64,000 bases of DNA from Cupriavidus lacunae (GTDB lineage: Bacteria; Pseudomonadota; Gammaproteobacteria; Burkholderiales; Burkholderiaceae), in assembly GCF_003353055.1 (NCBI RefSeq), contig NZ_QKWJ01000028.1, positions 21,304 through 85,303 of the forward strand, given 5' to 3'. Under the pieces are notes generated by a model. It was not told the DNA's origin. It made no database searches and worked only from the letters and a program-made list of their open reading frames with translations. The position numbers and the translations under genes were made by a program. Of the stretch, positions 43,744 through 52,002 are shown in pieces. The number at the start of each line of letters is the position of its first letter. The first letter of the stretch is position 1.

Positions 43744-45033
43744 ATGATTCGCCTGAAGACATCCGTGGAATTGCCGGCGGTTGGGCTGACCGGTTTCGAA
43801 ACGCCGTTGACCGAAGAGGAAAGTGCGATCCAGGGCACGGTCCATCGGTTCGCGCGCGACGTGATGCGCCCGATCGGCCGGGAGTTGGACCGCATGACGC
43901 CGGAGGAAGTGATCGCTCCCGGTTCTCCGTACTGGACGGTCATGCTGGAGGCAGCCAAGCTCGGGCTCGATCCGGAGCTGATCGATCAGTTCCCTCCCGA
44001 GGTGGCCGTCCGTCTCGAATCGCTCATCGCTGAAGAACTCGGCTGGGGCGACGCGGGACTGGCCGTTTCGCTGACTGCGTCGATGATGCCGCTGATGGTG
44101 GCGCAGTCGGTCGGCAATCAGGAACTGATCGACATGTGCATGGGCAAGGTCGGCTGCTGGTCGAACACGCAACCTGATCGCGGTTCCGATGGCGCGATCC
44201 TCTACCGCGAAGAAGTCAGCGCGCACGGCAAGCAGTCGCTGGGCAACGTCACTGCGAAGGTTGGTACTGATGAGATTGTCATCAACGGCCAGTACTCGTC
44301 GTGGGTGTCCAACGGCTCGGTCGCGCAGGTATCGCTTGCCTACATGGCGGCGGATTACGGTGACGGCTTCTACGGCACCGACGAGCGCGGGGTATTCACC
44401 AACGGCATCGGGATGATCATTCCGCTGGATCTGCCTGGCATTTCGCGTGGCAAGCCGCTCGACAAGATCGGCCAGCGCGGGCTGCCGCAGGGCGAGATCT
44501 TCTTTGACAACGTGAAGGTGCCGAAGCGCTTCGCAATTGCACTGAAGGACGACTACCTCGGCAACATCGCTTCGGCGTGGTCGCACGCCGGGACGAACAT
44601 GTGTCAGGTGTTCACCGGCACGGCCCGTTCTGCATTCGAGCTCGCGCTGGCCTATTGCCACGAACGCAAGCAGGGCGGCGCGCTGCTCATTGAACACCAG
44701 ATGACGCAACTGCGTCTGGGCGAGATGCTGCGCCGGCTCGAGATGGCGCGCGCGATTTCGCGCCGCGCGCTGTCGTACTCGCGCTTGTCGCCGCAGACGC
44801 ACCCGTACGCGTCTGCACAGGCCAAGGTCAGCGTGACGGAAGAAGCCATGAAGATCGCGCACGAGGCCTTCCAGCTTTTCGGCGGTAACGGCACCACGCG
44901 CGAGTACCCGATCGAGAAGATCTACCGCGACTGCCGCTCGGCGCTGATCGAGGACGGTGAAAACTACGTCCTCACGTCGCGCGTGGGCTTGCTGGCAAGC
45001 CACCTGTATCAGAACGGGTGGACGAAAGACTAA
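43744..45033 (+). CDS. Acyl-CoA dehydrogenase
   Basis: A 429-residue flavoenzyme. The N-terminal helical domain has LTEEESAIQGTVHRFARDVM. The middle beta domain has CWSNTQPDRGSDG and NGQYSSWVSNGSVAQVSLAY. The C-terminal domain has FGGNGTTREYPIEKIYRDCR and LIEDGENYVL, which supplies the region of the catalytic Glu. It introduces an alpha-beta double bond into an acyl-CoA and needs ETF as acceptor. AGGAGGA precedes the ATG. The following gene encodes a 127-residue partner. A deleted copy of this pair exists at 34.9-35.5 kb. Confidence 0.92.
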   Translation: MIRLKTSVELPAVGLTGFETPLTEEESAIQGTVHRFARDVMRPIGRELDRMTPEEVIAPGSPYWTVMLEAAKLGLDPELIDQFPPEVAVRLESLIAEELGWGDAGLAVSLTASMMPLMVAQSVGNQELIDMCMGKVGCWSNTQPDRGSDGAILYREEVSAHGKQSLGNVTAKVGTDEIVINGQYSSWVSNGSVAQVSLAYMAADYGDGFYGTDERGVFTNGIGMIIPLDLPGISRGKPLDKIGQRGLPQGEIFFDNVKVPKRFAIALKDDYLGNIASAWSHAGTNMCQVFTGTARSAFELALAYCHERKQGGALLIEHQMTQLRLGEMLRRLEMARAISRRALSYSRLSPQTHPYASAQAKVSVTEEAMKIAHEAFQLFGGNGTTREYPIEKIYRDCRSALIEDGENYVLTSRVGLLASHLYQNGWTKD

Positions 45034-45113
45034 GCGTCGCGGGCAGGCGCAGGCAGCCGTAACCAAGATGCTACCCGGCCGCGACGAACACGTATCTGCA
45101 TGAGGAAGTTGTC

Positions 45114-45497
45114 ATGACGACATGTTCCGGCACCAAGGCAGCCTCTTGGGGGCGGCAGCCCTCCGCCACCGACATGCTCCATTTCATTCGGGCCTCGGTG
45201 CGGAGCATTCGCAGGGATGCAGCCAACGATCTGCAGGCAGACGGCGCGGCTATCGAGCGGCGCTTGTCTTGCCTGCTGCGACAGGCCCTGACCACGCGTT
45301 CGCCGTTTGAGATTGCGCTGGTGCTGGGGAGTGCGGCGGAGCTGATGCTGTTTCCGGAACAGGACGTTCTCGAGCAATGCACCGCCGCCGTTCAAACGGC
45401 CAATCAGCAAGCGTTGCGCGGGCTGGTCTGGGCGGTCAGGCACCGCAGCATCCGCGGCGGCCCGAACGTCCGCCGGTTCGCGATCGACGCGCACTGA
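45114..45497 (+). CDS. Acyl-CoA dehydrogenase partner protein, copy 2 (127 aa)
   Basis: A 127-residue helical protein that pairs with the acyl-CoA dehydrogenase. It shares FEIALVLGSAAELMLFPEQD and QQALRGLVWAVRHRSIR with the protein at 35094, and differs in the N-terminal 35 residues. No known family, membrane helix or catalytic motif is seen. It is 80 bp after the dehydrogenase gene and 44 bp before amine oxidase 2. A role as a subunit or CoA-ligand chaperone is a guess. Small accessory proteins are known beside kinases and dehydrogenases of 4-hydroxyacid pathways. Confidence 0.7.
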   Translation: MTTCSGTKAASWGRQPSATDMLHFIRASVRSIRRDAANDLQADGAAIERRLSCLLRQALTTRSPFEIALVLGSAAELMLFPEQDVLEQCTAAVQTANQQALRGLVWAVRHRSIRGGPNVRRFAIDAH

Positions 45498-45541
45498 AGC
45501 CCACCAAGAAACAACACGTTCATCGCAGTCACGGAAACACC

Positions 45542-47026
45542 ATGTCAGAGAAATCTCCCCCAGAAAAATCAACCAACCTGCCGCGCAGGCAATGGCTCAA
45601 AGCCGCCGGCGTTGCGGCGGCGGCAGGCGGTTTGGCGCTGGGCGTGCGTCAGGCCAATGCCGGTGCCGCCAACACCGCGTCCACGGATGACGGCGTTCTC
45701 GATGTCGCCATCATCGGCGCCGGGCTGGCCGGCTTGACGGCCGCGCGCGACCTGCAATTGGCTGGTTGCAACTCGTTCGTCGTTCTGGAGGCGAGAGATC
45801 GCGTAGGGGGGCGCACGCTCAACTACAACATCGAAGGGGGCTATGTCTCCGAGGTTGGCGGCCAGTGGATCGGGCCCGGCCAGACGGCGGTGGCGGATCT
45901 TGCCCGTCAGCTGGAGGTCGGCACGTTTCCGACCTACTACGATGGCAAGACCGTCATCCTGGGTGGTGACGGCCGGATGGAAATCGATCTGAAAGGGACG
46001 TTCGGCACGGATGAGGCGGTCAGCGGAAAACTCAGCCAGCTCTCGCGCGACGTGCCGTCGGGCGCGCCTTGGAAGTCGCCGAAAGTCGGCGAGCTGGACA
46101 AGCTCTCGGTCGGGGATTGGCTGGCCAAGCAGAACATCAAGCCTGAAGACCGGTTTGGTTGGAATGCAAGCATCACCCTTTCCGGCGGCGCGATGCCGGC
46201 CAAGATGGGGTTGTTGCATTTCCTGTCGATGATCAATTCGGCGGACCGCGATTATTCGCAGCTCGACAGCATCAAGCACAGTGCGCAGGAGACCCGCTTC
46301 ATCGGCGGCTCGCAAATCCTCAGCATCAAGATGGCCAAGCAACTGGGCGACAAGGTGCGCCTGTCGACGCCGGTACGCGCGATTTCCGGTTGGGACCGGG
46401 ATGTTGTGACGCTGCAGACGGACCATGGCGAAGTGCGCGCCCGCAAGGTCATCATGGCCATCCACCCCGCGCTGTGCCAACAGGTGCAGTTCAACCCGCC
46501 GCTGCCGGAGAAGCGCGCTGCCTTGCAGCGTGCATGGCCTGCGCATTCGCCGGCACGCAAGACGGCCATGGTCTATCGCCGCCCGTTCTGGCGTGACAAG
46601 GGCTTGAATGGACACATCATCCAGGCCAGCGGGCCTGTGATCTGGGCCTTCGACAACTCGCCTCCAGGGGGAGAGATCGGGGTTATCAACGCCTTCGTCG
46701 TCAATGCACAACTGCCGTCGGAGCAGGACGCGGCGAAATCGATCCTGACCGAACTCTACGCCCGGGCATGGGGGCATGAAGCCCTGTCGCCGGTGGCCTA
46801 TCACGATCAGGACTGGAGCCGAGGTGATCCGTGGACGATCACGTGCGTCTCCGCCATTCCCCCCGGCTTCTGGAGCGCTCACGGCGAAGCACTGCGCCCG
46901 CCGTGCGGCAACCTGATCTGGTCAGGCACCGAGACTGCAGAAATCTGGGCCGGCTACATGGATGGTGCGGTGCGTTCCGGCCATCAGGCCTCTCTCCAAG
47001 TGCTCAATGCACTACGTCGAGCATAA
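45542..47026 (+). CDS. Tat-exported flavin amine oxidase 2
   Basis: A 494-residue paralogue of the enzyme at 31042. The Tat signal is LPRRQWLKAAGVAAAAGGLA (R15, R16). The FAD motif is AIIGAGLAGLTAARDLQLAG, followed by LEARDRVGGRT and VGGQWIGPGQ, and the C-terminal contact is SGTETAEIWAGYMDGAVRSG. Motif-level identity to copy 1 is high (for example the whole of ETRF-GGSQ-LSIKMAK). The ATG at 45542 is chosen because it starts the Tat signal, while the upstream frame overlaps the partner gene. The diheme cytochrome follows after 10 bp. It is predicted to be an amine dehydrogenase in the periplasm. Confidence 0.9.
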   Translation: MSEKSPPEKSTNLPRRQWLKAAGVAAAAGGLALGVRQANAGAANTASTDDGVLDVAIIGAGLAGLTAARDLQLAGCNSFVVLEARDRVGGRTLNYNIEGGYVSEVGGQWIGPGQTAVADLARQLEVGTFPTYYDGKTVILGGDGRMEIDLKGTFGTDEAVSGKLSQLSRDVPSGAPWKSPKVGELDKLSVGDWLAKQNIKPEDRFGWNASITLSGGAMPAKMGLLHFLSMINSADRDYSQLDSIKHSAQETRFIGGSQILSIKMAKQLGDKVRLSTPVRAISGWDRDVVTLQTDHGEVRARKVIMAIHPALCQQVQFNPPLPEKRAALQRAWPAHSPARKTAMVYRRPFWRDKGLNGHIIQASGPVIWAFDNSPPGGEIGVINAFVVNAQLPSEQDAAKSILTELYARAWGHEALSPVAYHDQDWSRGDPWTITCVSAIPPGFWSAHGEALRPPCGNLIWSGTETAEIWAGYMDGAVRSGHQASLQVLNALRRA

Positions 47027-47036
47027 GGGAGCAGAC

Positions 47037-47705
47037 ATGAAAAAACGCATTGTGATTGGCGTTGCGGCCTTCGCGGCCATCGCGGCTGCTGTGGCGCTCG
47101 TCTTCTTTGGCCCGGACGTGCTCGATCTCTACCGGCTGGACCACTTTATCGACGCGTCAGCAAAGGCGTACGAGGCGGATGGAGGCCGCTGGCCACACGT
47201 CAACGACACGTGTTTCGCGTGCCACGGCGTCAAAGGCAATTCGCTTCATCAAGGCTATCCGAGCCTGGCAGGGCAGCCCGCCGCTTATCTGGAGGCGCAG
47301 CTCCACAACTTTGCGAGCGGTGCGCGCCTCAATCCGAACATGGGGCCGTTGGCGATGACGATGGACAACGCACAGATCAAGGATATGGCGGACTACTTTT
47401 CCAAGGTGCCGCCTGCGGCCAACCACTACTTCAAACCGGATCCGCAACTACGCGTGAAAGGGCTGCAGTTGGTGGAAGCGGGGAACTGCGCCGCATGCCA
47501 CGGTGCTCAGCTGATGGGGCATGACCAGTTTCCGCGTCTTGCAGGCCAAGGCTATGACTACATCCTGGCGCAGTTCGACGCGTTTGCTTCCGGCACGCGC
47601 AGCGAACCCACCGGCATGATGAAGCGCATTGCTGAAAGCGCCTCTCCGGAAGACCGCAAGGCGATTGCCAACTACCTTGCCAGTCTTGAACCGAAACAAC
47701 ATTGA
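47037..47705 (+). CDS. Membrane-anchored diheme cytochrome c (unit 2)
   Basis: A 222-residue paralogue of the cytochrome at 32545. The N-terminal helix is about 4-24. Heme sites are C59-F-A-C62-H63 and C151-A-A-C154-H155, each with GxPSLAGQPAAYLEAQL or FPRLAGQGYDYILAQ after it. NPNMGPLAM supplies a Met ligand. A GGGAG site precedes the ATG. It should accept electrons from amine oxidase 2 and hand them to the oxidase chain, with the 225-residue membrane protein downstream as a possible quinone- or oxidase-side partner. Confidence 0.9.
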   Translation: MKKRIVIGVAAFAAIAAAVALVFFGPDVLDLYRLDHFIDASAKAYEADGGRWPHVNDTCFACHGVKGNSLHQGYPSLAGQPAAYLEAQLHNFASGARLNPNMGPLAMTMDNAQIKDMADYFSKVPPAANHYFKPDPQLRVKGLQLVEAGNCAACHGAQLMGHDQFPRLAGQGYDYILAQFDAFASGTRSEPTGMMKRIAESASPEDRKAIANYLASLEPKQH

Positions 47706-47745
47706 CGCATCCGGCGCAATCGATCATCGATATTGGAGTTGAATC

Positions 47746-48423
47746 ATGGATCTCAGGTCTCTCATTCTTGTGCTGTCCAGCGCCGTGCTGGCGTTGAGTT
47801 CGTTTGTCTTCGGATGGAAGTTCGTCAAGAAGCGCAACTATCTTCTCGGCATCGAGATGTGGGTCGTCGGAACCTCTGCGACGAACGCCATCTTTTTCTT
47901 TGCGACTGGGAACGAGATTTCCTATGCAATCGCCCATTTCTTCGATTCGTTTTCCCGCGGTTTCGGCATGCCGGTCATCGCGGTGGCCGGCATGATGGCC
48001 ATCACGCATGGGTATAAGCCATCGATTCGCCAGGACGTGATGGCGTTCGTGCTTTCGAGCGCGGCCACATTCGTTCTGATTGGGGCTCACTTCATCCAGG
48101 GGGTGTTGCCTTACTACTACGTGGTGATGTGGACGCTGCTGTCGATCTATCTCGCTTATGTCATCAAGCGGCTGCTTGGCATTGGGGCGGTGCTCCAAGC
48201 GGTGGTGTTGTTGCTGGCGTTGGTGACTTCCCAGGCGATCGCATGCATCTACGATTTTTATAAGATCCCCGGCGAAGAGACGAACGTCTTCTTCAATTTC
48301 TTCACGCTGGCACTGTGTTCCTGGGCGTATTTTTCGCCGGCCGTCTATTACGCCTATTGCGCCCTGGAGCGCGCACGGGGCGAGGACCTCGCTTTGAACA
48401 GGGTTGCTCGTTACAGCCACTGA
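47746..48423 (+). CDS. Multi-pass membrane protein of unknown function (225 aa)
   Basis: About seven hydrophobic helices, starting SLILVLSSAVLALSSFVFGW. Conserved-looking polar spots are FGWKFVKKRNYLLGIEMW, FFDSFSRGFGMPVIAVAGM and IACIYDFYKIPGEETNVFFN. Several His, Tyr and acidic residues lie at helix ends. The family is not recognised. It is 40 bp after the cytochrome gene and the last gene of the operon, so it could be a quinone/cytochrome docking subunit, a transporter or a chaperone. Those are guesses from position only. Confidence 0.6.
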   Translation: MDLRSLILVLSSAVLALSSFVFGWKFVKKRNYLLGIEMWVVGTSATNAIFFFATGNEISYAIAHFFDSFSRGFGMPVIAVAGMMAITHGYKPSIRQDVMAFVLSSAATFVLIGAHFIQGVLPYYYVVMWTLLSIYLAYVIKRLLGIGAVLQAVVLLLALVTSQAIACIYDFYKIPGEETNVFFNFFTLALCSWAYFSPAVYYAYCALERARGEDLALNRVARYSH

Positions 48424-49160
48424 CATCAGAGCATGTTTTGCACTGGCTCGGGGCCAGTTCCAGTTGTGCGGCCTGGCGACGCAGCAGTCGACGTCACGCT
48501 GGTGCGCGCTTGCCGCGCCTGGTCTCTACCGTCGAAGTCATACCTGCGGCAGGCGGCATGAAAGGCATGGCGTTGCCATGCCATCACCCCGCGGCGGGTA
48601 AGCGCGCGGAGCCGGGAGCGATCTCGGTGCAGATCTCGGGCGGTGTCCCTGGACATCACGCCGGTCTGAAACATGCGCGCAACGGTGATCTTCTGTGCAC
48701 CGCCACCTACTCAGACACGGCGAATCGGGACGCGACTCGTGTCGTTGTCCCAATTCAGTATCCCCGCCAAGGGCCGTTGATCGCCCATGACGGATCCCCT
48801 TGCGCCCAGCATTCCATTTACTGGGGGTTCCCGCGTTTGACGACGCGGGATTCACTCGATTCGACATCGTCTGCACCATGGCTGAGTTGGTATTTCCCCT
48901 ACCCATCAGCGCCTTGATATTAGGTCGATCCACCGCTAAGCTTAGGTCAGCAAAACGTAATATATAGGTCGACTGTACATATGGATGGAAAGGCCTGTGT
49001 GCGGAAGGGTGAAGCGATGGGATGGTTGTGGCCGCTCGGTGCTGGTTTGTATGCCGCGTGGTTTGGGAGACGGCAGGCAGTCTGCCTGCTCCGCTTGCGA
49101 AAGACGCGACCGTAAGCATTTGCAATCAGGTTGCCATTTAAACGGATTAGGAGATCACCG
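48424..49160 (+). other. Long intergenic region before the PhyH operon
   Basis: No gene is supported in these 737 bases. A perfect 8-bp stem GGCATGGC-GTT-GCCATGCC lies at 48564-48582, without a T-run, and may help end the upstream operon. The second half contains the phased-repeat block at 48859-48985. Short frames in both strands show no ribosome site or family match. Confidence 0.5.
48859..48985 (+). promoter_or_regulatory. Phased AGGTC repeat block, copy 2
   Basis: Homologous to 37297-37425. It shares ATTCGACATCGT at the same distance from the first half-site (63 against 62 bp), TTTCCCCTA and CCTTGAT. AGGTC occurs at 48922, 48944 and 48966, exactly 22 bp apart and all in the same orientation, with TTAGGTC at the first two. 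The block ends about 180 bp before the PhyH start codon. Co-control of the 37.9 kb and 49.2 kb operons by one TetR protein is the simplest reading. Confidence 0.68.
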
Positions 49161-49994
49161 ATGGACGAATTCAAGCGCAGAGCTTTCGCAGAAGATGGCG
49201 CTGTTGTCATTGAGGGCTGTCTCGACGAAGACGCGCTCGCACAGTGCAGGGAAGTCTTTGACTGGGGAATCGCGAACCCCGGCCCCATGGTGACGACTAT
49301 GTTTGACGGAACCGAATGTAGAGCGCACGTCGACAATGCCAATCCCAATGCGAAGCATCGACTGGATGATCTCGTCGCCAAGCTGCCGTTTGGCAAGCTG
49401 CTCGCGGAACTATGGGGTTCCAAACACGTGTGGTACTTCGCCGAGGAGCTCTTCCTCAAGGCTGGCGGCAAAGCTGCGCGCTCCTCCTGGCATCAGGACA
49501 CTTCGTACTTGCCGTGGGCGGGCAAGCATTGGGCCAATGCCTGGATTAGCTTTGAAGCCGTGCCGAAACGCAACGCTCTGGAGGTCGTTCGCGGATCGCA
49601 CCGCGGTACGCGTCATGACGGCACCACGTTCCTGGATCCCAACGACCCGACCGACCCGCTGCACGGCGGCGATGTGTGGCCGCGCATGCCCGACATCGAG
49701 GCTGAGCGCCGCGCCAACCCGGATGCCTACGACATCATCTCGTGGGCCACGTATCCGGGCGATGTGCTGCTGCTGCATCCGGCCTCGTTGCATGGCGGCG
49801 GGGCGACAGACGCCGATTTTCCCGATCGTCACACGCTTGTGCTGCGCTTCTTTGGCGACGACGCGACCTTCAGCCCGCTGCCTGAGAACAGCCGCTCTGG
49901 CTACAGCACAGCGGGCGTTCTGTTCGCCGACGAGCTCTCGCATCTGAAGGCGGGTGATCCGTTCCGGGCTCCGTGTTTCCGTCAACTCATCTAA
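49161..49994 (+). CDS. Phytanoyl-CoA dioxygenase (PhyH) family protein
   Basis: A 277-residue Fe(II)/2-oxoglutarate oxygenase. The iron ligands are H111-x-D113 (SSWHQDTSYLPW) and H211 (LLLHPASLHGGG), with RHTLVLRFFGDD supplying the 2-oxoglutarate Arg. Such enzymes hydroxylate acyl chains, often alpha to a carboxyl or thioester, and need O2. The ATG at 49161 has an AGGAG site eight bases before it, so the earlier in-frame ATG is rejected. It opens a plus-strand operon running to the RND/YCF48 genes and follows a phased-repeat control block. Confidence 0.9.
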   Translation: MDEFKRRAFAEDGAVVIEGCLDEDALAQCREVFDWGIANPGPMVTTMFDGTECRAHVDNANPNAKHRLDDLVAKLPFGKLLAELWGSKHVWYFAEELFLKAGGKAARSSWHQDTSYLPWAGKHWANAWISFEAVPKRNALEVVRGSHRGTRHDGTTFLDPNDPTDPLHGGDVWPRMPDIEAERRANPDAYDIISWATYPGDVLLLHPASLHGGGATDADFPDRHTLVLRFFGDDATFSPLPENSRSGYSTAGVLFADELSHLKAGDPFRAPCFRQLI

Positions 49995-50011
49995 GCAAAA
50001 AGGTGCAATCC

Positions 50012-50425
50012 ATGGCAACGAACAACAAGCGGCAATCGATCGTCCCCGCCCCATTCCGGTCGTTCTACGACGCCTACCACTTCTCGCCGGCAACGCGCGT
50101 GGGCGACATGATATGGGTGTCCGGCCAGGTCGGAATCGATGCTGAGGGCAAGCCTGGCGAGGGGATGCAGGCGCAAGCGCAGATAGCGTTCGAGTGTTTG
50201 AAACTCGTTCTGGAAGAGGCGGGCGCCAGCTTGGCCGACGTCGTTGAACTGACGACCTTTCATCTGGATCTTCGCGGTGAGCTCACGGAGTTCACGGCGG
50301 TCAAGGACGCGTACTTCCCGAACCGCTATCCGTCGTGGACGGCCGTGGGCGTCACGCAGCTGGCGCTTCCAGAGCTGCGCGTGGAGATCCGGGCGGTGGC
50401 AGTAGCGGGGTCCGGCAACGAGTGA
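50012..50425 (+). CDS. RidA/YjgF family protein
   Basis: A 137-residue small trimeric protein. PAPFRSFYDAYHFSPATRVG, DMIWVSGQVGIDAEG and KLVLEEAGASLADVVELTTF are the family pattern, and the late EVRAVA-like stretch LRVEIRAVAVAG matches the usual IEVEAVA position. RidA hydrolyses reactive enamine/imine intermediates that form from amine and amino-acid chemistry. That fits a pathway in which three flavoproteins oxidise C-N bonds. The ATG at 50012 is 17 bp after the PhyH stop codon. Confidence 0.88.
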   Translation: MATNNKRQSIVPAPFRSFYDAYHFSPATRVGDMIWVSGQVGIDAEGKPGEGMQAQAQIAFECLKLVLEEAGASLADVVELTTFHLDLRGELTEFTAVKDAYFPNRYPSWTAVGVTQLALPELRVEIRAVAVAGSGNE

Positions 50426-50566
50426 CCACTTGACCAGTAGCACGGCAGAGGACTTCGCCGCAGTCTGCCAATGTACGTAGTACTTATCGAAAGCAACATG
50501 CTTTTACCTCCGCCTTATGCGATCAATCTTCGGTGAGCGATCGAAGGCGGAATCGGAAGGAGAACC

Positions 50567-51934
50567 ATGATGAAAAAGTACGGAGTTGGAGCCGCATCCA
50601 TGATCGCGGCCGCCGCCTGTCTTGTGATTGGTACTACCGCCTTGGCGGAAGACCTCACGCCGGAAGGCGGTGACCGTGCCCCCGGCAAGGACGGCGCCGT
50701 ACCGGCCTATACAGGCAAGCAGTCACCCGATGCAGGCTGGGAATGGGGCAAAGTTCGCGCTGATTTTTGGAAGCACAAGAACGAGAAGCCCCTCTATTCG
50801 ATCGATGCATCGAATGTCGACAAGTACGCTGCACAACTGACACCGGGCCAGATCGCGCTAGTCAAACAGAAGAAGGGCTACCGGATGGACGTGTATCCAT
50901 CGCATCGTGAATGTCAGGTGCCGGACTTCGTCGCGCAGAACTCCAAGGCGAACCTCACGGCGGCCAAGCTCGACTCGACTGGCGAGCAGTTGCAGACCGC
51001 GATCTTTCCAGGCGTTGCCTTCCCGCAGCCGAAGAACGGCGTCGAAGCGATCCTGAACTACGAAACCCGATACCGGGGCGAAGGCATTGAATGGCCAACG
51101 GATCAAACGACCGTCTCGTCTCGCCCGGGTGGCGGCGAATCGATCGATGTGGTCGGCCCGCAGGTGTACTACTTCCCAACGGGCAAGGTTGGCAAGACCA
51201 CCCCGCAGGACGTCGACCAGCTCAGTAACGCGCTCTTCTTCAAGATGAACTCGCCCGCGGCGCTGGCGGGCCAGGCCTTTGTGCAGCGGCAGTACTTCAA
51301 CAAGCCGTCGGAGACGTTCTACTACTTCCCCGGGCAGCGCCGCGTGCGTCGCATGCCGGCCTACACGCACGACGCGCCGTTGATCGGCTTCGAGAACCAG
51401 TACCTGGTCGATGAATTCAACATGTTCAACGGTGCGCTCGACCGATTCAACTGGAAGCTCGTCGGCAAGAAGGAAATGATCGTGCCGTACAACGTGTTCG
51501 GCATGTACAAGTTCAAGGACAAGCTGCACGACGTTGCCAAGCCCGATGGAATCGCTGCCGAAAGCCGCCGCTATGAGATGCACCGGGTCTGGGTGGTCGA
51601 GGCGACGCTAAAGTCCACTGCCCGCCACGCTGCATCCAAGAAGGTTCTCTATCTGGATGAGGACAGCTGGCTGGCTGTCGCGGGCGAAGACTACGACGCG
51701 CAGGGCCAGTTGTGGAAGGTGCGAGAAAGCTACTCGATTCCGGTCTGGGATCTGGGCGGTACGTGTGACAACCAAGTCTGGGCACAGTACGACCTGACCA
51801 ACGGACGTTATCTGCTCGATTCATCAACCTTCGGTCAAGGCAAAGACATCCGCTGGCATCAGCAGGCCAATGATCCGCGCTTCAAGGCTGACTACTTCAC
51901 CGCGGAAACATTGAGGGCGGTCAGCGAGCGTTGA
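50567..51934 (+). CDS. DUF1329 outer-membrane-associated protein
   Basis: A 455-residue exported protein. The signal peptide (ALAEDL cleavage at about residue 28) is followed by LTPEGGDRAPGKDGAVPAYT, the typical DUF1329 start. Later KVLYLDEDSWLAVAGEDYDA and WDLGGTCDNQVWAQYDLTNG are also characteristic. The family forms LolA/LppX-like half-barrels and nearly always sits beside a DUF1302 gene, as here. It probably carries a hydrophobic substrate across the periplasm. The ATG is preceded by AAGGAGA. Confidence 0.9.
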   Translation: MMKKYGVGAASMIAAAACLVIGTTALAEDLTPEGGDRAPGKDGAVPAYTGKQSPDAGWEWGKVRADFWKHKNEKPLYSIDASNVDKYAAQLTPGQIALVKQKKGYRMDVYPSHRECQVPDFVAQNSKANLTAAKLDSTGEQLQTAIFPGVAFPQPKNGVEAILNYETRYRGEGIEWPTDQTTVSSRPGGGESIDVVGPQVYYFPTGKVGKTTPQDVDQLSNALFFKMNSPAALAGQAFVQRQYFNKPSETFYYFPGQRRVRRMPAYTHDAPLIGFENQYLVDEFNMFNGALDRFNWKLVGKKEMIVPYNVFGMYKFKDKLHDVAKPDGIAAESRRYEMHRVWVVEATLKSTARHAASKKVLYLDEDSWLAVAGEDYDAQGQLWKVRESYSIPVWDLGGTCDNQVWAQYDLTNGRYLLDSSTFGQGKDIRWHQQANDPRFKADYFTAETLRAVSER

Positions 51935-52002
51935 AGATCGCCGCATAGGTGGGCCGATGCGCGTAGGAGGCGCGCGTCGGCGTCAAACAGGTTGGGGGAG
52001 AG

